Assembly: GCA_030696455.1 (NCBI GenBank)
Contig: JAUYSH010000036.1
Coordinates: forward strand, 21,275-85,274
Direction of reading: 5' to 3'
Origin: Elusimicrobiota bacterium
Lineage (GTDB): Bacteria; Elusimicrobiota; Elusimicrobia; UBA1565; UBA9628
DNA length: 64,000 nt
Under the pieces are notes generated by a model. The model worked only from the letters and a program-made list of their open reading frames with translations, had not been told where the DNA came from and ran no database searches. Each line of letters begins with the position of its first letter. Positions within the stretch are counted from its first letter, which is position 1. The translations under genes were made by a program, and so were the position numbers. Below are positions 6,857 through 14,853 of this stretch, piece by piece.

Positions 6857-8404
6857 ATGCTGAACCGCATGTTGACCCTCGGATTGTTCCTGCTGGGAAT
6901 CGTCTCTCCCGCCCTCGCGCAACGCGACCCTCAAGGCGGCGGCAGGCCCGGACGCGGCGGCGAGAACCGCCCTCCTCGCCAGGATCCGCCTCGCCAGGAT
7001 CCGCCTCGCCAGCAGCCCCCTCGCCAGCAGCCCCCTCGCCAGCAGCCTCCCCGTCAGCAGCCTCCCCGCCAGGATCCGCCGCGTCAGCAGCCGCCGCGCC
7101 AGCAGCCGCCGCGCCAGAAGCCTCCGCGGCAGAAGCCTCCGCGTCAGAGGCCGCCGGTCGTCGTTCCCCCTCAGGCCGGTCGCCCCGGCCAGCCCGGACG
7201 CGGACGCGTGATGCCCGTTCCTCCCCGCCCGATCGACAACGGCGGCTTGCTCGACCCTCGCCGCCACGGCGACGGGCGCGCGCACACCCAGCCCAACCGG
7301 CGCTGGGACGGCAGCCCCATCACGCACCGGCCGTGGACCAACCCGCACGGGCGCCACATCCCCCCGAACCGGGACCACGTCACCATCATCAATAACACGA
7401 CCATCATCAACAACATCACTCACGTGCACCGCGGCTGGGACACCCGCGACCACAACCATAGCTGGTACTACTGGAACGGACACCGCCTGGCCCACCGCTA
7501 CGACACGTTCGGCTACCATTGGTGGGGCTTCTACATCGGCGACTCCTACTTCTGGACCCGCTACAACAACGGGCGCCATTGGTGGTACGACCCCTACTAC
7601 CAGCGCTGGGTGTACCTGCACGACGGCCGCTGGTGGTGGCAGGATCCCTTCGCGCCGACGGCGGTCTACGTGATCATCGACAACCGCTACTACCGCTACC
7701 AGGACAACGCGGGCACCATCATCGTGCGTCCGGACCCGACGACGCCCGTCGTGGCGCCGCCCGCGGAGCCGGCCGCTCCCGCGCCGTCGCCGGACGCGGA
7801 CACGATGTACAGCCTGGACGGCACGCGGTCGATCCAGATCCTCGGCGAGGCGAAGGAAGCCTTCCTCTACGACCTGACCGCCACGGACCCGAACGGGGCC
7901 GCCGCCGGCGGGAAGTGGCTGGCGAGCGGGGTGAAGTCGGCCAAGTTCGTCTACGACGACAAGCACGAGGCCGACGGCACGACCACTCAGGTCATCCGCC
8001 AGATCGAGCTCGACTTCGAGGATCCCAAGACCGCCGCCGTGGCGGACCTCAACGGCGAGCGCAAGATCGTGATCAGCGGAGAGGAGCGCTCGGCCGATCT
8101 GTACAACCTCGATGACGAGGAAGCGGCGCCCGCGTACCTGGCGTCCGGCGTCGGCGAGATCAAGCTCGTCAACGCGGAGACGGCGAACGAGGCCGGCGAG
8201 ATCGAGCGCGCGCTCAAGCTCGTGATCGTCTCGGCCAAGGACGACGCGGGCGTCGACACGCTCCTGCTGTTCAACCGCGACGGCGCGCCGTACGACGCCG
8301 CCGCGCCGCAGCCGGGAGAGGCGCCGTCGGCGCCTTCGCCCGCCGAGCGGATGCAGCAGTCTCCGGCCTTCAACGAACTGACGTCGGGGCAGCCCGGCTG
8401 GTAG
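6857..8404 (+). CDS. Secreted PPRQ-repeat, His/Trp/Tyr-rich protein of unknown function
   Basis: The start is the ATG at 6857, preceded by AGGAGG. A Sec signal peptide (MLNRMLTLGLFLLGIVSPALAQ) is followed by about 14 PPRQ(Q/D/K) units, a basic PG-rich segment, then a region very rich in N, H, W and Y (DHVTIINNTTIINNITHVH; SWYYWNGHRLAHRY; HWWYDPYYQRWVYLHDGRWWW). The last about 200 residues form an acidic beta-rich domain with two related halves (SIQILGEAKEAFLYDL / KIVISGEERSADLYNL). 515 residues. Probably exported and surface-associated, perhaps metal- or glycan-binding. No family recognised. Confidence 0.8.
   Translation: MLNRMLTLGLFLLGIVSPALAQRDPQGGGRPGRGGENRPPRQDPPRQDPPRQQPPRQQPPRQQPPRQQPPRQDPPRQQPPRQQPPRQKPPRQKPPRQRPPVVVPPQAGRPGQPGRGRVMPVPPRPIDNGGLLDPRRHGDGRAHTQPNRRWDGSPITHRPWTNPHGRHIPPNRDHVTIINNTTIINNITHVHRGWDTRDHNHSWYYWNGHRLAHRYDTFGYHWWGFYIGDSYFWTRYNNGRHWWYDPYYQRWVYLHDGRWWWQDPFAPTAVYVIIDNRYYRYQDNAGTIIVRPDPTTPVVAPPAEPAAPAPSPDADTMYSLDGTRSIQILGEAKEAFLYDLTATDPNGAAAGGKWLASGVKSAKFVYDDKHEADGTTTQVIRQIELDFEDPKTAAVADLNGERKIVISGEERSADLYNLDDEEAAPAYLASGVGEIKLVNAETANEAGEIERALKLVIVSAKDDAGVDTLLLFNRDGAPYDAAAPQPGEAPSAPSPAERMQQSPAFNELTSGQPGW
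6971..7153 (+). repeat. In-frame 15/18-nt tandem repeats encoding PPRQ units
   Basis: Imperfect direct repeats of the CCTCGCCAGCAGCCC type, varying at third positions, encode the PPRQ(Q/D/K) repeats of the surrounding gene. Copy number may vary by slippage. Confidence 0.85.
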
Positions 8405-8425
8405 ACGCGAGCCGCTCCTAAAAGT

Positions 8426-8462
8426 GCCGCCCCCGGCCTCACGGCCGGGGGCGGCTTTCTTT
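8426..8462 (+). terminator. Rho-independent terminator after the PPRQ-repeat gene
   Basis: A perfect 13-bp GC stem (GCCGCCCCCGGCC/GGCCGGGGGCGGC) with TCAC loop is followed by TTTCTTT. It is the strongest terminator in the window. Confidence 0.92.
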
Positions 8463-8471
8463 CGGGCCGGG

Positions 8472-8491
8472 AACTGTTTCCGGAAACAGTT
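8472..8491. repeat. 20-bp perfect palindrome, copy 1 (possible operator)
   Basis: AACTGTTTCCGGAAACAGTT is fully self-complementary. It sits between the terminator and the start of the serine hydrolase gene, and the putative -10 box TATCAT begins on its last base. The inner 18 bp recur exactly at 28737-28754. Confidence 0.8.
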
Positions 8492-8496
8492 ATCAT
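8491..8496 (+). promoter_or_regulatory. Putative -10 box of the serine hydrolase gene
   Basis: TATCAT lies 7 nt before GTG 8504 (4 nt before TTG 8501) and abuts the 20-bp palindrome, which would cover the -10/-35 spacer. That position suits a repressor site. Confidence 0.4.
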
Positions 8497-8503
8497 TCCT
8501 TTG

Positions 8504-9820
8504 GTGCAATTCCTGCTCATCCTCGCCGCCGCGCTGGCCGCCGCCTGGGCCCTCCCGCGCCTGAGGCGGGTCGCCTCGGTCGGGTGCTCGTACAAGGCCA
8601 AGGCCCTCGCCTCCGCGTACTTCGTGTCCGGGCTCACGCCCGACCCGGAGCGCGCCCCGGAGATCGCCGACGAAGCCTACCGGCTCATGCGCCTGTTCCG
8701 CGCGCGCGTCGACCGCGAGAGCAAGTCGGTGACCGCATCCTTCCTGGGGCTGCAGCCGCGGACCGCGGCGTACCGGCCCGGGTTCGGCGCGACCTTGACC
8801 CCGGGGCCCCTGCCGCCGCCGCCGCCTTGGAAGGCCCCGGCGCCCGAATCGGACCTGCCCGCGCGGGAAACGCCGGCGCTGATCCCGATCCTCGACGCCG
8901 CCTTCGCCGAGCCCGGCCCGCGCCGGCGCCGCACCCGCGCCATCGTCGTGCTTCACGACGGCGCCGTCGTCGGCGAACGCTACGCCCCCGGGATCACCGC
9001 GACGACGCCGCTCAACGGCTGGTCGATGACCAAGAGCGTCATGGGCGCCCTGATCGGAACGCTCGTGAGGGAAGGCAAGCTCGGGCTCGCGGACAAGCGC
9101 CTGCTTCCGCAGTGGAACGGACCGGGAGACCCGCGCGCGGAGATCGCGCTCGAGGACCTCCTGCGCATGCGCAGCGGCCTGCGCTTCTCCGAGGTCTACG
9201 CCGACCCGCTCTCCGACGTCACGCGCATGCTCTTCGACGGCTTCGACGCCGGAGGCTTCGCCGCGTCGCTTCCCCTCGAGGCGCCGCCGGGGACGCGCTG
9301 GAAGTACGCGAGCGGCACGACCAACATCCTCTCGCTGATCGCGCGGGGCGCGGTGGGAGAGGCGGATTACCCATCGTGGCCGCGCCGCGTGCTGTTCGAT
9401 CCCCTGGGCATGCCCAGCGCCCTCATCGAGCCCGACGCCGCGGGCACCTTCATCGGCTCGTCCTTCATGTTCGCGACGGCGCGCGACTGGGCGCGCTTCG
9501 GCCTGCTGTACGCGAACGGGGGCCGGGGCGCGTTGCCCGAGGGCTGGGCCGCCTTCGGCGCGAGCCCCACGCCGCAGGCGCCGAACGGGCGCTACGGCGC
9601 GCACTGGTGGCTGAAGCTGTCGCCGGAGCTCGGCGGCGGGACGGCGGCGGCGGACCGCATCCCCCCCGACGCCTTCCACGCGCTCGGCCACGAGGGCCAG
9701 TGCCTGAGCGTCGTGCCCTCGCGCCGCCTCGTGGTCGTGCGCCTCGGGGTCTCCATCGACATCAAGGCGTGGGACCACGCGGCGTTCCTCGCGGATCTGC
9801 TCGACGCGCTCCCGGCCTAG
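8504..9820 (+). CDS. Beta-lactamase-fold serine hydrolase (class C/NylB-like), membrane-anchored
   Basis: The start is GTG 8504 or TTG 8501; no RBS is visible. An N-terminal hydrophobic segment (QFLLILAAALAAAWAL) could be a membrane anchor or signal. The catalytic SxxK is SMTK in NGWSMTKSVMGALIGTLVREGKLGL, and YASGTTN supplies the Tyr-x-Ser/Asn motif. The DLLRMRSGLRFSE segment and C-terminal HALGHEGQ (KTG-equivalent) match the 6-aminohexanoate-dimer hydrolase/class C beta-lactamase-like group (COG1680). Probable substrates are esters, amides or D-amino peptides in the periplasm. About 438 residues, a normal length. Confidence 0.85.
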   Translation: MQFLLILAAALAAAWALPRLRRVASVGCSYKAKALASAYFVSGLTPDPERAPEIADEAYRLMRLFRARVDRESKSVTASFLGLQPRTAAYRPGFGATLTPGPLPPPPPWKAPAPESDLPARETPALIPILDAAFAEPGPRRRRTRAIVVLHDGAVVGERYAPGITATTPLNGWSMTKSVMGALIGTLVREGKLGLADKRLLPQWNGPGDPRAEIALEDLLRMRSGLRFSEVYADPLSDVTRMLFDGFDAGGFAASLPLEAPPGTRWKYASGTTNILSLIARGAVGEADYPSWPRRVLFDPLGMPSALIEPDAAGTFIGSSFMFATARDWARFGLLYANGGRGALPEGWAAFGASPTPQAPNGRYGAHWWLKLSPELGGGTAAADRIPPDAFHALGHEGQCLSVVPSRRLVVVRLGVSIDIKAWDHAAFLADLLDALPA

Positions 9821-9824
9821 TTTG

Positions 9825-9830
9825 TAGAGT
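9825..9830 (+). promoter_or_regulatory. Putative leaderless -10 box of the membrane protein gene at 9837
   Basis: TAGAGT ends exactly 6 nt before the ATG at 9837, without a ribosome binding site. Confidence 0.5.
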
Positions 9831-9836
9831 CGGGGC

Positions 9837-10391
9837 ATGGAACACCGCTGCCTGTCGCCGTGGAGAGGAGCCGTCGCCGGAGGGCTGATCGTCTTCGCCT
9901 GGAGCGTGTTCTCCTGGATGATCCTCCCCTTCCACGGCCGGGCGATCGCGCCGTTCGGCGATCCCGCGGCGCTCGTCAACATCATGGAGGCGGGCGCGCC
10001 GAGGTCCGGCGTCTACATCCTCGCCAACGACCCGAAGGGCCAGACCGCGCCGACGGACCCGTTCATCTTCGTCTCCTACAAGAAGGAGGGCTCCGGCTCG
10101 CGCGCCGCGGCGATCGCGTCGGGGCTTCTGCTGCAGATGACGGGGGCGTTCTTCTGGACCTGGATCCTGGGAAAGATCCCCGGGCTGACGATCAAGGACT
10201 CGGCGCTGTACGGCCTGTTCTTCGGGCTTTGCATCGGGGCGTTAGGGATACTGCCCGGGACGGTGTGCTGGCATCTGCCGCTATCCTTCACGGCGATGTA
10301 CGTCGTGGACGCCGCGATCGCGTGGACGGCCGCCACCATGGTCCTCTCGCGCTGCTACGCCCCCGTCTGCGCCCTGCCGAAGCGCCCTTAA
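9837..10391 (+). CDS. Conserved hypothetical membrane protein
   Basis: 184 residues with an N-terminal helix (GAVAGGLIVFAWSVFSWMILPF) and about three more hydrophobic segments from residue 97 on, separated by a roughly 60-residue likely extracytoplasmic loop (FGDPAALVNIMEAG... KGQTAPTDPFIFVSY). The layout resembles small conserved inner-membrane proteins of unknown function. Its stop overlaps the convergent PAS gene stop (TTAA). I recognise no named domain. Confidence 0.75.
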   Translation: MEHRCLSPWRGAVAGGLIVFAWSVFSWMILPFHGRAIAPFGDPAALVNIMEAGAPRSGVYILANDPKGQTAPTDPFIFVSYKKEGSGSRAAAIASGLLLQMTGAFFWTWILGKIPGLTIKDSALYGLFFGLCIGALGILPGTVCWHLPLSFTAMYVVDAAIAWTAATMVLSRCYAPVCALPKRP

Positions 10392-10759
10392 GCCTTCTTC
10401 TTGACGAAGGTCAGGTCCTGGAAGATGATGCCCAGGCCGAGGTACTCGCCCGCGCGGTTCTTGACCTGCAACGTGCTGTAGCCGATGATGAGAGGGGCGT
10501 CGCCGTGGAGCACGGAGACCTCCGCGCGGTGCACGGTCTGATGGGTGGCGAGGGCGTCGCGCACGACCGCGCACAGCGCCGGGAACGCGCCGAGCGCCGC
10601 CGCGTAGTCCTTGCCGATGAGCGCGGCGAGGTCCTTGAGGTGCAGGATCCTGCCGGCCGTCGGGTTCACGTAGACCACCGCGCCGTCGAGGCTCACGGAC
10701 AGGAAGCCGCCCGTGAGGTTGTCGAGGATGCTCTGGTAGTACTCGGCCGTGGTGTACAT
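10388..10759 (-). CDS. Stand-alone PAS-domain protein
   Basis: 123 residues covering a single PAS fold: ILDNLTGGFLSVSLDGAVVYVNPTAGRILH at the N-terminus and QVKNRAGEYLGLGIIFQDLTFVKKK at the end. No output domain is attached, so it may sense a ligand or redox state and act through a partner, or be a scaffold. Its promoter (TAGAAT, 10768-10773) is 8 nt from the ATG. It shares TTAA at its stop with the convergent upstream gene. Confidence 0.82.
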   Translation of the reverse strand: MYTTAEYYQSILDNLTGGFLSVSLDGAVVYVNPTAGRILHLKDLAALIGKDYAAALGAFPALCAVVRDALATHQTVHRAEVSVLHGDAPLIIGYSTLQVKNRAGEYLGLGIIFQDLTFVKKKA

Positions 10760-10767
10760 GGCCCGGG

Positions 10768-10773
10768 ATTCTA
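10768..10773 (-). promoter_or_regulatory. Putative leaderless -10 box of the PAS gene
   Basis: TAGAAT on the minus strand ends 8 nt before the ATG at 10759. Confidence 0.5.
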
Positions 10774-10784
10774 CGAAATCCTGA

Positions 10785-11717
10785 TCAGGCCACGGCGGCG
10801 TCGATCGCGCGCAGCAGGTCCGCGGACAGGATCTTACCCGACGCCGCGGCGTTCTCCGCCACCTGCTCGGGGCGGCTCGCGCCGACGATCGCCGAGGCGA
10901 CCTCCGGGCGGCGCAGCACCCAGGCGAGCGCGAGGTGCGCCAAGGTCATCCCGGCCTGCGCCGCGATCGGGCGCAGGCGGTCGACCTTGGCGAGGTTCTC
11001 GTCGTTGAGCCAGTGGCTCATGAAGCCGCTCATGTCGGGGCTCGTCGCGCGCGTGCCGGCCGGCGGCGGGGCGCCGCGCTTGTACTTCCCCGTGAGGATG
11101 CCCTGGGCCAGCGGCGACCAGACGATCTGGCCGATCCCGTGCTTCGCGCACAGAGGGAAGACCTCGGGCTCGTGGCGGCGCGCGATGATCGAGTACTGAG
11201 GCTGGCTCGAGACGAAGCGCGCGGCGCCGGGGATGGCCAGCGCGGCGGAGATCTGCGCGGGGGCCCACTCGCTGAAGCCGATCCAGCGCGCCTTGCCGGA
11301 CTTCACCGCCTCGCCGAGCGCCTCCATCGTCTCGGCCAGCGGCGTCTGCGCGTCGTAGCGATGGCACTGGTAGAGGTCGACGTAGTCGGTGCCCAGCCGC
11401 TCGAGCGACAGGTCGAGTTGCTTGCGGATCTGGGCGCGGGAGAGACCCTTGTCCGTCTCGGTCATCGGGAAAAACAGCTTCGTCGCCAGGACGTAGGAGG
11501 AGCGCGCCCGTCCCTTCAGGGCCTTCCCGAGGAACGCCTCGGCCGCGCCGAGGCCGTAGATGTTGGACGTGTCGATGAAGTTGATGCCGGAGTCGAAGGC
11601 CGCGTCCACGCAGGCGCGGCCGGCCGCGTCGTCGACGCCGAGGCCGAAGGTCAGCCAGGAGCCCAGGGATATCTCGGAGACGCTCAGGTCGCTCGCGCCC
11701 AGCTTTCGGTATTTCAT
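10785..11717 (-). CDS. Aldo/keto reductase (Kv-beta/YghZ-like)
   Basis: 310 residues in a TIM-barrel NADPH-dependent oxidoreductase pattern. The catalytic tetrad is visible: Asp49 and Tyr54 in DTSNIYG, Lys80 in LATK and His119 in YQCHRYD. The NADP-binding end includes IVGASRPEQVAENAAA. It starts inside the stop of the FAD/Rieske gene (ATGA overlap) and is the second gene of a two-gene redox operon. Substrate unknown; such enzymes reduce small aldehydes and ketones. Confidence 0.93.
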   Translation of the reverse strand: MKYRKLGASDLSVSEISLGSWLTFGLGVDDAAGRACVDAAFDSGINFIDTSNIYGLGAAEAFLGKALKGRARSSYVLATKLFFPMTETDKGLSRAQIRKQLDLSLERLGTDYVDLYQCHRYDAQTPLAETMEALGEAVKSGKARWIGFSEWAPAQISAALAIPGAARFVSSQPQYSIIARRHEPEVFPLCAKHGIGQIVWSPLAQGILTGKYKRGAPPPAGTRATSPDMSGFMSHWLNDENLAKVDRLRPIAAQAGMTLAHLALAWVLRRPEVASAIVGASRPEQVAENAAASGKILSADLLRAIDAAVA

Positions 11718-13327
11718 CCCGTCTTTTTACCAATTCGCGGGGCGGTCCGGCGCCGGAGGCCCTTCTTGGCCGCGCGCTTGACCCCGCGCCGCGGCTTCGA
11801 GGCCGCCTTGACCGGGCTCAGGCCGGCCGCCGCCGGGCCGTTGAGCACGCGGCCCGCGGGATCGAAGCGCGAGCCGTGCGCCGGGCAGTCCCAGGTCCTC
11901 TCGGCCGAGTTCCAGCGGACGACGGCTCCGAGATGGGGGCACACGGCCGAACATTCCGTCAGTGTCCCGTCGGGGTCGCGGTAGGCCGCGATCCGGGAGA
12001 ACCCCCGTCTCAGGACGGCGCCCGAGCCCGGCGGGATGTCCTCGGCCGAGGAGACCTCCGCCGGGGCGAGGTGGCCCGCGTACTGCGCGGCGGAATTGAG
12101 GTTTTCGCGCGCCCATCGGGCGAGCGACCCCGCGCGCACCCGGGAAGGATCGTAGAGCTTCTCCCAGGCGTGAGAGCGGCCCGCGATCAGATCCGGCAGC
12201 ATGAGGCCGGCGATGGTGCCGTGCGTCATGCCGTGGCCGCAGTCGCCCGTGACGATGAAGACGTTCTCCTCGTCGCCGGGATTGCGGCCGATGTAGGCGA
12301 TGCCGTCGCTCGTGCCGATGATCTGACCCGACCAGCGGTGGGAGACGGCGCCCATGCCCTCGAAGCGCTCGCGGGCCCAGCGCTCGAGGCGCTCGAAGCG
12401 CTCCTCGGGGGCGCCGTCGGCTTGCCCCGTCTTGTGGTCCCCCCCACCGACGATGAGCGTGTCCGGGCGGCGGTCGTCGCCGGGCTGGACGCGAGCGTAG
12501 TGGAACGGGTCCTCCATGTCCCAGAACAATGCGCGCGGCCCGGGCACGACGAGCGGAGCGGCCACGGCATAGGTGCGGTAGGACGCCTGCTTCGTGTGGA
12601 TGACGAGGCGGTCGTTGAACGGGGTGTTCGTCGCGATGACGATCGACGCGGCGGACACCGAGAGGCCCTTCTCCGTCTCGACCCGGGCGCTCGCGCCGCC
12701 CCGGACCTCGACGACGCGCGTCCCGCAGAAGATCCGCCCGCCGAGGCGCTCGTACGCGGCGGCCAGCCCGGCGAGATAGCGCAGCGGATGAAACTGAGCC
12801 TGGCGAGGATAGCGGATGGCCGGGCCCGTGAGGAACACGCCCAACGGCGCGAGATCCGCTCTTGCCACGCCCTTGATGCCGGCGTTCACGGAGGCCTCAT
12901 ACTCTTCCTCGAGGTCCCGCGGAGGGTCGTTCGGCGAGGAAAACAGCCAGCCGTCGACGCGCTCGAAGCCGCAGTCGACGCCCTCCTCGGACGCGACGCG
13001 CTCGATCTCGTCGATGGCCGCGGCATGGCTGCGGGCGACGAGACGGACCGAGTCGTCGCCGTGCACGCGCGACAACTCGGCGTAGCCCTCGTCGAGAGCG
13101 AGCGCGAGATGGGCCGTCGTCCTCTCGGTCTCGCCGCCGCCGACGATGCCCGCGTCGAGGACGATCACGCGAGACCCGGCGCGCGCGAGCCGGTAGGCGA
13201 CGGACAGGCCCGCGATGCCGGCGCCGATGACGCAGACGTCGGCCGTCAGGCTCTTGGCGAGCGCGGAGCGCTCCGGGATGCGGAAAGTGTCCGGCCACAG
13301 GGGTGACGATCGGCTGGAGCTGAGCAT
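11714..13327 (-). CDS. FAD-dependent oxidoreductase with C-terminal Rieske [2Fe-2S] domain
   Basis: 537 residues. The N-terminus carries the dinucleotide-binding VCVIGAGIAGLSVAYRLARAGSRVIVLDAG (GxGxxG near residues 34-39) of the DAO/GlcD-like FAD oxidases. The last about 90 residues hold a Rieske-like domain with CPHLG and CPAHGSRF, both Cys-x-His / Cys-x-x-His cluster ligand pairs. This FAD-Rieske architecture is known in putative amine/imino-acid oxidoreductases of several phyla. A Lys/Arg-rich tail follows. It is coupled to the downstream aldo/keto reductase. No clear promoter box precedes the ATG. Confidence 0.9.
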   Translation of the reverse strand: MLSSSRSSPLWPDTFRIPERSALAKSLTADVCVIGAGIAGLSVAYRLARAGSRVIVLDAGIVGGGETERTTAHLALALDEGYAELSRVHGDDSVRLVARSHAAAIDEIERVASEEGVDCGFERVDGWLFSSPNDPPRDLEEEYEASVNAGIKGVARADLAPLGVFLTGPAIRYPRQAQFHPLRYLAGLAAAYERLGGRIFCGTRVVEVRGGASARVETEKGLSVSAASIVIATNTPFNDRLVIHTKQASYRTYAVAAPLVVPGPRALFWDMEDPFHYARVQPGDDRRPDTLIVGGGDHKTGQADGAPEERFERLERWARERFEGMGAVSHRWSGQIIGTSDGIAYIGRNPGDEENVFIVTGDCGHGMTHGTIAGLMLPDLIAGRSHAWEKLYDPSRVRAGSLARWARENLNSAAQYAGHLAPAEVSSAEDIPPGSGAVLRRGFSRIAAYRDPDGTLTECSAVCPHLGAVVRWNSAERTWDCPAHGSRFDPAGRVLNGPAAAGLSPVKAASKPRRGVKRAAKKGLRRRTAPRIGKKTG

Positions 13328-13436
13328 GGGACCTCCCGAGGCCGAGGCCTCGCCTCCAGGATACCAGGCGCGCGCCTCCGGGGGCCGTAGCGGCGGCGTC
13401 TAGGGTGCGCGACGGCCGCGTGACCCGGATTTTGGA

Positions 13437-13442
13437 TAGAAT
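13437..13442 (+). promoter_or_regulatory. Putative leaderless -10 box of the Nudix-RsmH gene
   Basis: TAGAAT ends exactly 6 nt before the ATG at 13449. Confidence 0.6.
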
Positions 13443-13448
13443 CAACGG

Positions 13449-14849
13449 ATGATCCCCGTCTGCGCCGGCGTCATTCTTCGCTCGGGCGCCGTCCTCCTGG
13501 CGCGGCGCGGACCCGGTCGCCGCCACGCCGGCAAGTGGGAGTTCCCCGGCGGGCGCATCGAGGAAGGCGAGACGCCGCCTGAGGCGCTCGTTCGAGAGCT
13601 GCGCGAGGAGCTCGGCATCGAGGCGACGGTCGGCGCCGAGGTCGCCCGGACACGCCACGTCTACGACTTCGGGGAGATCGAGCTGATCGCTTTGATGGTG
13701 ACGAGGTTCATCGGCGAGCTCAAGCTCGTCGACCACGATCAAGTCAAATGGGTCGAGGCGCGCCGCCTGCTCGAGTACGACCTGGCGCCCGCCGACGTCC
13801 CGATCGCGGAGGTCCTCGCGTCCTACCGCCGCCGGGAACGCTACACGGGCACCCACCCCAAGAAGTTCGAGCAGAAGTACAAGGAGCTCGTCGACGACCC
13901 CGAGGCGGTCGCCAAGGCCAAGGCCCGCGGCTCCACCCCCGCCGGGGCGCACGTGCCGATCATGGTCGCCGAGGTCCTCGAGGCGCTCGACCCGCTGAAG
14001 GGCGCGAAGGTCCTCGACTGCACTTTGGGCTGGGGCGGCCACGCCTACGAGCTCGCCCGGGCGGCGGGGCCGGAGGGCGGCCTCATCGGGCTCGACCGCG
14101 ACGGCGAGGAGCTCGCGCGCACCGCCGAACGCCTGCGCGCGCGCGGAGCGGCGCTCACCGCGCGTCAAAGCAATTACGCGGGGGCCCTCGGCGTGCTGCG
14201 GGAGATCGGGCTCGACGGCGTCGACGCTTTGCTGGCCGACCTCGGCGTCTCCTCGATGCAGCTCGACCGGCCCGAGCGCGGGATGTCGTTCAAGACCGAT
14301 GGGCCGCTCGACATGCGCATGGACCGCTCCTCCGGCCCCACGGCGGCCGAGTGGCTCGCGCGCGCCGCCGAAGCCGAGATCGAGGAAGCCCTCGTCCGCT
14401 ACGGCGACGAGCCCGACGCGCGCGCCGTCGCCCGGACGCTGGCGGCGCTTCGCGCGGAAGGCCGCGTCCCGAAGACGACCTTCGAGCTCGCCTCCGCCGT
14501 CGGCGTCGCCAAGGGCCTCGGGCCGGGGCGCTTCGTCAAGAAGGACGCGTCGGCCAAGCATCCGGCCGCGCGGACCTTCCAGGCCCTGCGCATCGCCGTC
14601 AACTCCGAGCGCGAGGCCCTCTCGATCCTCCTGCGCGACCTTCCCGCCCTCCTGCGTCCCGGAGGCCGCGTCGCCCTGCTGACCTTCCACTCCGGCGAGG
14701 AGGCGCTCGTGTCGGCGGCCCTGGCCGAGCAGGCGGCGGCCGGGCTATGGGCCGAGCCTCCCGCTCCGCCGCGGCGAGCCTCCCCGGAGGAGATCCGCGA
14801 AAACCCTCGCTCGCGCTCGGCCCGCCTGTGGCGCGTCGTCCGGGCTTGA
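13449..14849 (+). CDS. Nudix hydrolase fused to RsmH-type 16S rRNA m4C1402 methyltransferase
   Basis: 466 residues, two enzymes. Residues 1-125 are a MutT-like Nudix domain with the full Nudix box GGRIEEGETPPEALVRELREELGI (34-57). Residues about 165-466 are RsmH (MraW)-like: HVPIMVAEVLEAL, LDCTLGWGGHAYEL, DALLADLGVSSMQLDRPERGMSF, and RTFQALRIAVNSE. Between them a segment (YTGTHPKKFEQKYKEL...KARGSTPAGAH) resembles the N-terminal extension of a particular RsmH subgroup. No dcw cluster genes are nearby, so this may be a paralogue. Combined nucleotide sanitation and rRNA methylation in one chain is odd. Confidence 0.85.
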   Translation: MIPVCAGVILRSGAVLLARRGPGRRHAGKWEFPGGRIEEGETPPEALVRELREELGIEATVGAEVARTRHVYDFGEIELIALMVTRFIGELKLVDHDQVKWVEARRLLEYDLAPADVPIAEVLASYRRRERYTGTHPKKFEQKYKELVDDPEAVAKAKARGSTPAGAHVPIMVAEVLEALDPLKGAKVLDCTLGWGGHAYELARAAGPEGGLIGLDRDGEELARTAERLRARGAALTARQSNYAGALGVLREIGLDGVDALLADLGVSSMQLDRPERGMSFKTDGPLDMRMDRSSGPTAAEWLARAAEAEIEEALVRYGDEPDARAVARTLAALRAEGRVPKTTFELASAVGVAKGLGPGRFVKKDASAKHPAARTFQALRIAVNSEREALSILLRDLPALLRPGGRVALLTFHSGEEALVSAALAEQAAAGLWAEPPAPPRRASPEEIRENPRSRSARLWRVVRA

Positions 14850-14853
14850 CCGG

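Noticed and set aside
6842-9985. A 1047-codon ORF on the minus strand
   Set aside because: Antisense shadow of two well-supported plus genes; its sequence is low-complexity Arg/Gly/Ala typical of GC-rich reverse frames.
12897-14690. A 597-codon minus-strand ORF
   Set aside because: Shadow across the FAD-Rieske and Nudix-RsmH genes.
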